Part shown: positions 26,901 through 32,636 of the stretch, piece after piece
How the letters are laid out: each line of letters opens with the position of its first letter
How positions within the stretch are numbered: position 1 is the first letter of the stretch
Assembly: GCF_008370645.1 (NCBI RefSeq)
Contig: NZ_VTZN01000043.1
Location: 1 to 32,636 of the forward strand
DNA length: 32,636 nucleotides
From: Mycobacterium simiae
GTDB lineage: Bacteria; Actinomycetota; Actinomycetes; Mycobacteriales; Mycobacteriaceae
Direction of reading: 5' to 3'
Notes under the pieces: model-generated
The model's database searches: none
Told to the model about the DNA's origin: nothing
Seen by the model: only the letters and a program-made list of their open reading frames with translations
Program-made: the position numbers and the translations under genes

Positions 26901-27108
26901 GCAGCTGATCTTCGAGCATCCCACGTTGGGCGAGCTCGCGGCGGCGCTGGATGAGCTGGCCGTCGAGACCGCACATGCGGCTGAGCAGGCCGGCAGAGTC
27001 GCCGGGGATGGCCGGTTTCAAGCGATGAGCATGTCCGGATTGTCTGCGGCTGACTTGCTCGCACTGCCGGACATGCTTGCCAGGATCGACAAGGCCGCGG
27101 TCGCATGA
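23917..27108 (+). CDS. Single-module type I polyketide synthase (KS-AT-ACP) with altered AT active site
   Basis: A 1063-residue PKS from the GTG at 23917 (AAAGG nine bases upstream; the frame is open to 23830). Order: N-terminal coiled-coil docking segment (about 2-32), ketosynthase (about 33-457), acyltransferase (about 562-835), carrier protein (about 943-1015); no KR, DH or ER. KS triad is intact: C201 in DTACSSS, H335 in EAHSTGT (usual EAHGTGT), H375 in SNINHT (usual SNIGHT). The AT reads GHRLGE, so the nucleophile is R657 not Ser; its partner H759 (HPSHS) remains. HPSH matches neither the malonyl HAFH nor methylmalonyl YASH pattern. The carrier motif LGGDS (S976) is PCP-like, suiting hand-over to the NRPS C domain. 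It would extend an acyl chain by one unreduced ketide, if loaded. ATGA overlap with the NRPS. Confidence 0.93.
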   Translation: MASHEELHTYLKQAVLELEKTRRRLREIEDKASEPIAIVGMACRYPGGVSSPADLWRAVSRRCDLVSGPPADRGWELENTDGADSHIAGFVHEVTAFDADFFGISTREAAVMDPQQRLALEASWEAFERAGIDSAAELADETGVFLGMASFTSGQSEATIIGEPDSFLPFAFSGRASSMAAGRVSYFLGFHGPAITLDTACSSSLTAIHEAVQSLRSGECPLALAGGVTVMTPQRLSGLRQGVGSAADGRCKSFAASADGAGWGEGVGMLLLERLSDAQQNQHPVLAVIRGSAVNHDGSSNRAGAPNRLAQQRVIRRALANAGLVASQVDVVEAHSTGTPLGDLTEVEALIETYGRHRPDGRPLWLGSLKSNINHTLAAAGVGGVIKMVESMRRGVIPPTLHSGEPTPFVDWSSSGVQLVTDAQPWLRQDDARRAGVSAFGISGVNAHVILEEAPRQAAAMGQTLEGGRRDELPVFSWVLSAKSAAALPMQAARLAAHLDENPNLDAADIGHSLATTRTQFPHRAVIVGRDKNELLDGLRSLATGDTSTEVVRGVAENPTKTAVMFPGEGAQSVGMGQQLYASFPQYAKAFDEVCAIFDELLGTSLQDVVFAEAGSEAAELLSQPAYAQPALFAFEVALFRLAESWGLRPDFVIGHRLGEVTAAYVAGVWSLDEACQLVAERGRLQQSIRVDEGMLAVEAAERDVLPFLREFRGCAVAAVDSPTSVTISGDHASLTKLAEKLAVNGMQTKQLGLSHPSHSANLEPRITELAAVCRRLTYRTPSIGVISAATGGVVAADQLTTPQYWVDQLQQPADIAQAVQWAQSRGGMDNFLEIGPGADLTARIDAASSCVTALLRLTPEETTSFVSGLATMFVHGTTIDWSAGYACADARRIELPTYAFQRRPLAPTAPASTTDQASVAAAPNITVATPKVHRSESRQPLRTATERTLAAAMEQILGVTDVGRDERFVALGGDSVSAMQLAHRMHAAHLPLNPQLIFEHPTLGELAAALDELAVETAHAAEQAGRVAGDGRFQAMSMSGLSAADLLALPDMLARIDKAAVA

Positions 27109-30100
27109 CCGAAACAAGCAGTGAGGTGGCCGGCATCCAGGATGTGATGGTCCTCAGCCCGCTTCAACAGGGACTGTTCGCGCTGGCCATGGCCAGCCAA
27201 CGGCCATCCGAAGACCCGTACACAATCGCGATCGGCATCGATGTGTCCGGGCCGCTGGACACCGAGTTGCTGCGCGATTGCGCACTGACGATGCTCAAGC
27301 GCCACCCCAACTTGCGGGCACGTTTTGTCGGCCGCACGCTGGCGCATCCGGTGCAGGTGGTGCCGTCGGAGGTGGACCTAACGTGGCAGCACGTGGTGGC
27401 TACTCCCGAAACGGCGAGAGCTTGCGAGGCGGCCGAGCAGGAGCGCGGTTTCGATCTGGAGAAGGGCCCGCCGGTCCGGTTCTTGCTGGTCGAATTGCCC
27501 GGTGCACGTTGGCGATTCAACATCGTCGCGCACCACATCGTGATCGGCGGCTGGTCGATCGCAGTGTTTCTGGAAGAGCTGGTGAGCCTTTACCGAAGCG
27601 GTGGTGCGGTTGACTCGCTGCCAGCTCCGCCGCGGCCGTGGCGCGATTTCATCGGCTGGCTCGCCGGCTATGACGTGCAGAAGGGCGAACAGCAGTGGCG
27701 TGAGCACCTCGTCGGCCTGGATGGGCCGACATTGCTGTCGGCGAGTCCGGCAGACGACCGTGGTGGGCCCTCCAGCGGCAAGCCGGACCGGGTATCGCTC
27801 GGCCTGGACCAGCACACCACGCTTCGTCTGATCGACGCCGCCCGCCGCCGCGGCGTCACATTGAACACGCTGACACAGGTGGCGTGGGCGCTGCTGCTGT
27901 CGGTACTGACCGACCGCAGGGACGTGGTGTTCGGGGTCACCGTATCCACTCGTCCCGCCGAACTGGCCGGTGTCGAATCGATGGTGGGGCTATTCGTCAA
28001 CACCGTCCCGCTGCGGGTGCGGCTGGACCCGAAAACGACTGTGGCCCAGCTGTCTGCGTCGATCCAGCGCGATGCGGCACGGCTGCGCGGGCACGCCTAT
28101 CTCACCCACTCGCAGATCCGGGCGCTGGCCGGGGTGGGCGAGTTGTTCGACAGCGTCATCGCCTTCGAGAACTTTCCGTCTGCGGGTCTGTTCGGCGGCA
28201 GGGAGCTGTCGACCGGAACTGTGACCTTCCACTCGCCAACGGCATTGAGTCGCGCGCACTTTCCGATCGGCATCATCGTCGAGCAGATCGGCGACCAGTT
28301 GAAGCTGACGATAGAGGCGCCGGCCAGCGCGGTCGGGTTTACCGCCCGCACGCTGGGCAGCCGCCTGTTTTCCACGATGCAACGGCTGGTGCAAATGTGG
28401 GACCGCCCGCTGCGCGACGTGAGCGTCCTCTTCGACGTTCAACCTGGCGCTGCCACAACAGAGCAAGGATATCTGGATGCGATCGGCAATCGCGCGGCAC
28501 TGGCCCAGCCCGGGTCGGCGGTGTCGATTCCGGCGTTGTTCGCCGCCCAGGTCCGGCGGACGCCGGAAGCGGCGGCGCTAACCCATGCTGGGCAGACGTG
28601 GACCTACCGCGAACTCGACCAGGCGACAAACCGACTGGCGCACAACCTGAGTGGCGCTGGCGTGGGTCCTGGAGACGTGGTCGCGCTGCTGTTGGAGCGG
28701 TCAGCACAGGCGATCATGGCGATCCTGGCGGTACTCAAGAGCGGTGCGGCATACCTGCCGCTGGATCCCAACCATCCCGATGCCCGCATCGACTTCATGC
28801 TCGGCGACGCCACACCGGTGGCCACCATCAGCAGTGCGGCGCTCGCCGGCCGGCTGGCCGGCCACCAAACCACAATCATCGATATCGACGATCCCGCCGT
28901 CGTAAACTGCTATCCGGCGCACGCATTGCCGCACCCGCGCCCGGAAAACATCGCCTACATTCTGTACACGTCGGGCACCACCGGAACCCCTAAAGGGGTG
29001 GCGATCTGCCACCATAACATCACCCAGCTGTTCACCTCGCCGACGTCGTTTGCGCCCAGCGCTGGGCAGACGGTAACCCAGTGCAGTTCCTACGGTTTCG
29101 ACCTTTCGCTGTTCGAGATCATGGGTGCGCTGCTGCACGGCGGACGCCTGGTTGTGGTGCCCGACGCAGTAACCCGCTCGCCCGCAGAGTTTCACGAGCT
29201 GCTGGTAGCCGAACAGGTCGTCGTGCTGACCCAGACACCGTCGGCGGTGGCGGCGTTGTCGACCGAGGGCCTGGACTCGACGACGTTGGTGCTCGGCGGT
29301 GAGGCGTGCACCGGTGAAGTGGTCGACCGATGGGCACCCGGGCGGGTGATGGTCAACCAATACGGTCCGACCGAGACCACGATGTATGTGGCGATGAGTA
29401 CGCCGTTGGTGGCCGGGTCGGGAATCGCACCGATCGGTTCGCCGGTGCCGCGGGCGGCGTTGTTCGTCCTGGATGCGTGGTTGCGTCCGGTACCGGCGGG
29501 GGTGGTCGGGGAGTTGTACGTAGCGGGTGCCGGCGTGGGGTACGGGTACTGGCGGCGGGCCGGACTGACCGGAACCCGTTTCGTCGCATGCCCGTTCGCG
29601 GGGACCGGGCTTCCGGGAACACGTATGTACCGCACCGGGGACTTGGTGCGCTGGGGCGCCGACGGCCAGCTGGTGTACCTGGGGCGCGCCGACGAGCAGG
29701 TCAAGATCCGTGGGCACCGCATCGAATTGGGTGAGGTGCAGGCCGCGCTGGCGGGATTGGACGGGGTCGAGCAGGCCGCGGTGATCGCACGGCAGGACCG
29801 CCCCGACGACAAGCGTTTGGTGGGCTACGTCACCGGAACCGTGGACGTAACCGGGATCCGGGCGGCGCTGGCTGAGCGGCTACCGCACTACATGGTGCCC
29901 GCGGCCGTCGTGGCGTTGGAGGAGCTGCCGTTGACTGTCAACGGCAAACTGGATGTCCGGGCGCTGCCAGCCCCGCAATTCGGCGGGTCCGACCGGTACC
30001 GGGCTCCGGCCAATGCGGTAGCGGAGATCCTGGCCGGTATCTACGGCCAGGTACTGGGATTGGACCGAGTCGGCATCGACGACTCGTTCTTCGATCTGGG

Positions 30101-32636
30101 TGGGGATTCGCTCTCGGCGATGCGGGTGGTCTCGGCAGTCAACAAGTCGTTGGACGCCGACCTTGCGGTGCGGGTGCTGTTCGAGTCGCCGACAGTAGCC
30201 CAATTGGCGGCGCGAGTGAGTGGAATATCGGGTAGGCGCACGCCTTTGGTGGCCCGGCCGCGGCCCGCGGTGGTGCCATTGTCGTTTACGCAGGGCAGGT
30301 TGTGGTTCCTGCACCAACTTGAGGGGCCCTCGCCGATCTACAACATGTCCTGGGTGCTTCGTTTCCGTGGCGAACTGGACACCGTGGCGTTGCAACAGGC
30401 GCTCGCCGACGTGGTGGCCCGCCACGAATCCCTGCGTACGGTCTTCGTGGCGTCCGATGGGGTCGCCCAGCAGGTTGTGTTGCCGGCCGAGCGGGCCGGC
30501 TTCGGCTGGCAGGTAGTCGATGCGACAGGCTGGTCGCCCGACCGGCTGCAGGAGGACATCGACGCGAATGCTCGGTACGGCTTCAACTTGGCCTGCGAAA
30601 TCCCATTGCGGGCTAAGCTTTTCCGGGTCGCCGAGCAGCAGCATGAACTGGCACTGGTCGCCCACCACATCGCCGCCGACGGGTGGTCGTTGGCTCCGCT
30701 GACGGCTCACCTTGGGGAGGCTTATGCCAGCCGGCGTGCGGATCAGGCACCGGACTGGGCCGAGTTGGCCGTGCAGTACCTCGATTACACGCTGTGGCAG
30801 CGCGAGAACCTGGGCGAGATCGACGACAGCGAGAGCGGCGCCGCGGCCCAATTGGCCTACTGGGTGCAGACTTTGAGCGGGATGTCGAAGCGGCTGGAGT
30901 TGCCCACAGATCGGCCCTATCCGCGGGTTGCCGACCATCGCGGCGACGCCGTGGTGGTGCAATGGCCGGCGCAGCTGCAGCAGCAAGTAGCTCGGGTAGC
31001 ACGTGCCCACGATGCGACCAGCTTCATGGTTTTCCAGACCGCTCTGACGGCACTGCTGTCGAAGATGTGCGCCGCCAGCGACATTGCCGTGGGATTTGCC
31101 GCCGCCGGTCGCGACGACCCCGCACTCGACGAGTTGGTGGGCTGCTTCGTCAACACGTTGGTACTGCGTGTGCAGGTAGCCGGCGATCCGACTTTCGCCG
31201 AGTTGCTGGCCCAGGTGCGCGCGCAGAGCCTGGCGGCGTTCGAGCATCAGGACGTCCCGTTCGAGGTTCTGGTGGACCGGCTCAACCCGGCCCGGTCGCT
31301 GACTCATCACCCCCTGATCCAGGTCATGTCCACCTGGCAGAACTTCGCCCGCCACGGCGATCTGGCCGGGCGCTCGACGTTGGACGGCCTGGAGGTGACG
31401 CCGATTCCGGTGCACACCCACAGTGCGCGGATGGATCTGGTGTTTTCTTTCGGCGAACGATTCACCGAAGGTGGCGAATCCGCGGGGATCGGCGGCGCGG
31501 TGGAATTTCGCACCGATGTGTTCGATGCGGGCAGCATCGAAGCGCTGATCAATCGGCTGGAGCGAGTGCTGGGGGCGCTGGCTGCCAACCCGCAGCAACG
31601 GTTGTCGTCGATCGATCTGCTCGACGAGGCCGAACATGTCCGCCTCGACGACATCGGCAACCGGGCGGTGCTGAGCACGGCATCCGCGGCCGCGTCGATT
31701 CCGGAGGCGGTCGCCGCCCACGCGGCGCGCACTCCGCACCAGGTAGCGGTGCGGTTCGACGGTGACCAGTGGACCTACCGTGAGCTGGACGAGGCGGCTA
31801 ACCGGCTGGCGCATGTGTTGATCGGTAGCGGTGTGCGGCCCGGGGACGTCGTGGCAATGCTGCTGCCGCGCAGTGCAAATGCCATCATCGCGATCTTGGC
31901 GGTGCTCAAGACCGGTGCGGCCTATCTGCCCATCGACACCGCGCTACCGCAGGCGCGGGTGGACTTCATGGTCGGCGACGCCGCACCAGTGGCCGCGATC
32001 ACCATCGCGGAGCTGGCCGGCCGCTTCGACGGGCATCGGCTACGCGTCATCGACATCGACGACCCGGCCGTGGCCACCAGCTATCCGGCTCACGCGCTGC
32101 CGCATCCGGGTCCCGACAACGTGGCGCACATCATCTACACCTCGGGTACCACCGGTGTCCCGAAAGGTGTCGCGGTCACCCACCGCAACATCGTCCAGCT
32201 GTTCGGCGCACTCGACGGCCGCTTCGTCCCGTCGCCGGACCAGGTTTGGAGCCAATGCCATTCGTATGCCTTCGACTATTCGTCCTGGGAGATCTGGGGC
32301 GCGCTGTTGCACGGCGGTCGTCTGGTGGTGGTTCCTGAAGCGGTCACCCGCTCGGTGGCAGATCTGCATGCCCTGCTAATCGCCGAAGGGGTGAACGTGC
32401 TCAGTCAAACCCCTTCTGCGGTGCGGGGATTGGCGACAGTGGGGCTAGAGCCGGCGGCGTTGGTAATCGCCGCCGAGCCCTGCCCGGCCGAGGTGGTCGA
32501 TCGCTGGGCCCCGGGCCGGCTGATGGTCAACGCCTACGGCCCGACCGAGACCACCATCTACGCCACCATGAGCGCACCATTGGTCGCTGGATCGGGGACG
32601 CCGCCGATCGGGTCCCCGGTGCTAGGGGCGGCCCTG
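27105..32636 (+). CDS. Non-ribosomal peptide synthetase (C-A-PCP-C-A...), 3' end outside window
   Basis: Frame open for 1844 codons from the ATG at 27105 to the window edge. C1 (about 14-455) has HHIVIGGWS (H143, H144) where HHxxxDG is expected. A1 (about 474-950) has [43 protein letters not shown] and NGK (K948). PCP1 carries LGGDSL with S1002. C2 (from about 1053) has a normal HHIAADG (from H1187). A2 starts near 1530, with [11 protein letters not shown] from about 1678, and is cut. By eye the ten-residue pocket codes are D-L-F-T-V-G-Q-M-Y for A1 and D-Y-W-S-V-A-A-I-Y for A2 (plus the invariant Lys); I do not recognise either. There is no epimerase between modules. It takes the PKS-bound acyl chain and adds at least two residues. 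Coupled to the PKS by ATGA. Confidence 0.95.
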   Translation, partial: MTETSSEVAGIQDVMVLSPLQQGLFALAMASQRPSEDPYTIAIGIDVSGPLDTELLRDCALTMLKRHPNLRARFVGRTLAHPVQVVPSEVDLTWQHVVATPETARACEAAEQERGFDLEKGPPVRFLLVELPGARWRFNIVAHHIVIGGWSIAVFLEELVSLYRSGGAVDSLPAPPRPWRDFIGWLAGYDVQKGEQQWREHLVGLDGPTLLSASPADDRGGPSSGKPDRVSLGLDQHTTLRLIDAARRRGVTLNTLTQVAWALLLSVLTDRRDVVFGVTVSTRPAELAGVESMVGLFVNTVPLRVRLDPKTTVAQLSASIQRDAARLRGHAYLTHSQIRALAGVGELFDSVIAFENFPSAGLFGGRELSTGTVTFHSPTALSRAHFPIGIIVEQIGDQLKLTIEAPASAVGFTARTLGSRLFSTMQRLVQMWDRPLRDVSVLFDVQPGAATTEQGYLDAIGNRAALAQPGSAVSIPALFAAQVRRTPEAAALTHAGQTWTYRELDQATNRLAHNLSGAGVGPGDVVALLLERSAQAIMAILAVLKSGAAYLPLDPNHPDARIDFMLGDATPVATISSAALAGRLAGHQTTIIDIDDPAVVNCYPAHALPHPRPENIAYILYTSGTTGTPKGVAICHHNITQLFTSPTSFAPSAGQTVTQCSSYGFDLSLFEIMGALLHGGRLVVVPDAVTRSPAEFHELLVAEQVVVLTQTPSAVAALSTEGLDSTTLVLGGEACTGEVVDRWAPGRVMVNQYGPTETTMYVAMSTPLVAGSGIAPIGSPVPRAALFVLDAWLRPVPAGVVGELYVAGAGVGYGYWRRAGLTGTRFVACPFAGTGLPGTRMYRTGDLVRWGADGQLVYLGRADEQVKIRGHRIELGEVQAALAGLDGVEQAAVIARQDRPDDKRLVGYVTGTVDVTGIRAALAERLPHYMVPAAVVALEELPLTVNGKLDVRALPAPQFGGSDRYRAPANAVAEILAGIYGQVLGLDRVGIDDSFFDLGGDSLSAMRVVSAVNKSLDADLAVRVLFESPTVAQLAARVSGISGRRTPLVARPRPAVVPLSFTQGRLWFLHQLEGPSPIYNMSWVLRFRGELDTVALQQALADVVARHESLRTVFVASDGVAQQVVLPAERAGFGWQVVDATGWSPDRLQEDIDANARYGFNLACEIPLRAKLFRVAEQQHELALVAHHIAADGWSLAPLTAHLGEAYASRRADQAPDWAELAVQYLDYTLWQRENLGEIDDSESGAAAQLAYWVQTLSGMSKRLELPTDRPYPRVADHRGDAVVVQWPAQLQQQVARVARAHDATSFMVFQTALTALLSKMCAASDIAVGFAAAGRDDPALDELVGCFVNTLVLRVQVAGDPTFAELLAQVRAQSLAAFEHQDVPFEVLVDRLNPARSLTHHPLIQVMSTWQNFARHGDLAGRSTLDGLEVTPIPVHTHSARMDLVFSFGERFTEGGESAGIGGAVEFRTDVFDAGSIEALINRLERVLGALAANPQQRLSSIDLLDEAEHVRLDDIGNRAVLSTASAAASIPEAVAAHAARTPHQVAVRFDGDQWTYRELDEAANRLAHVLIGSGVRPGDVVAMLLPRSANAIIAILAVLKTGAAYLPIDTALPQARVDFMVGDAAPVAAITIAELAGRFDGHRLRVIDIDDPAVATSYPAHALPHPGPDNVAHIIYTSGTTGVPKGVAVTHRNIVQLFGALDGRFVPSPDQVWSQCHSYAFDYSSWEIWGALLHGGRLVVVPEAVTRSVADLHALLIAEGVNVLSQTPSAVRGLATVGLEPAALVIAAEPCPAEVVDRWAPGRLMVNAYGPTETTIYATMSAPLVAGSGTPPIGSPVLGAAL

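Noticed and set aside
26571-27117. Minus-strand frames over the PKS carrier domain
   Set aside because: Antisense shadows; the plus strand encodes the LGGDS carrier motif and the PKS-NRPS ATGA junction.
29880-31814. 644-residue open frame on the minus strand
   Set aside because: It lies antisense to the NRPS in high-GC DNA, is Arg/His/Gln-rich with no domain, and the plus strand carries clear C, A and PCP motifs throughout.
1-32636. tRNA, rRNA, CRISPR arrays, origin or phage attachment sites
   Set aside because: I looked for CCA-ended cloverleaf patterns, regularly spaced repeats and integrase genes by eye and saw none.

Overview
The window comes from a high-GC actinobacterium, almost certainly a slow-growing Mycobacterium. 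The left end has the gene order nagA-sugI-(PH-like)-dacB1, then a class-III aminotransferase divergent from sigJ. This matches the M. tuberculosis order Rv3332-Rv3331-Rv3330-Rv3329-Rv3328c as I remember it. The MmpS/MmpL pair and a DUF5078-type exported protein fit the same group. The species cannot be named from the sequence.

Positions 1-4042 (minus strand) hold a compact cell-wall and amino-sugar operon: dacB1 (D,D-carboxypeptidase), a PH-like small protein, sugI (sugar MFS porter) and nagA (GlcNAc-6-P deacetylase, missing only its last codons). Gaps are short and sugI-nagA share a GTGA overlap. Positions 4164-9936 hold five genes absent at this point in M. tuberculosis. They are a MerR regulator coupled to a VIT/VWA protein, then a convergent polytopic membrane protein and metal-dependent hydrolase that diverge from a TetR regulator. 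Positions 9964-13569 hold the aminotransferase, sigJ (an ECF41-type sigma with a SnoaL-like tail), a CMD/AhpD-like enzyme with a candidate ECF41 promoter, and a second TetR. A small DUF5078-like exported protein follows.

Positions 14495-18373 are mostly decayed DNA with an IS3-type transposase remnant, one intact cytochrome P450, and a P450 N-terminal scrap just before mmpS.

From 18374 to the right edge runs what looks like a secondary-metabolite locus on the plus strand: mmpS-mmpL-DHA2 exporter, a leader region with a tiny ORF and a palindrome, a one-module PKS (KS-AT-ACP), and a large NRPS (C-A-PCP-C-A..., cut by the window). PKS and NRPS overlap by ATGA. The PKS AT lacks its nucleophilic serine (GHR instead of GHS), and the first NRPS C domain has HHxxxGG instead of HHxxxDG. 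The first module is therefore either degenerate or works unconventionally. The likely product is a lipopeptide or polyketide-peptide exported by MmpS/MmpL and/or the DHA2 pump, perhaps oxidised by the P450. I cannot name the product.
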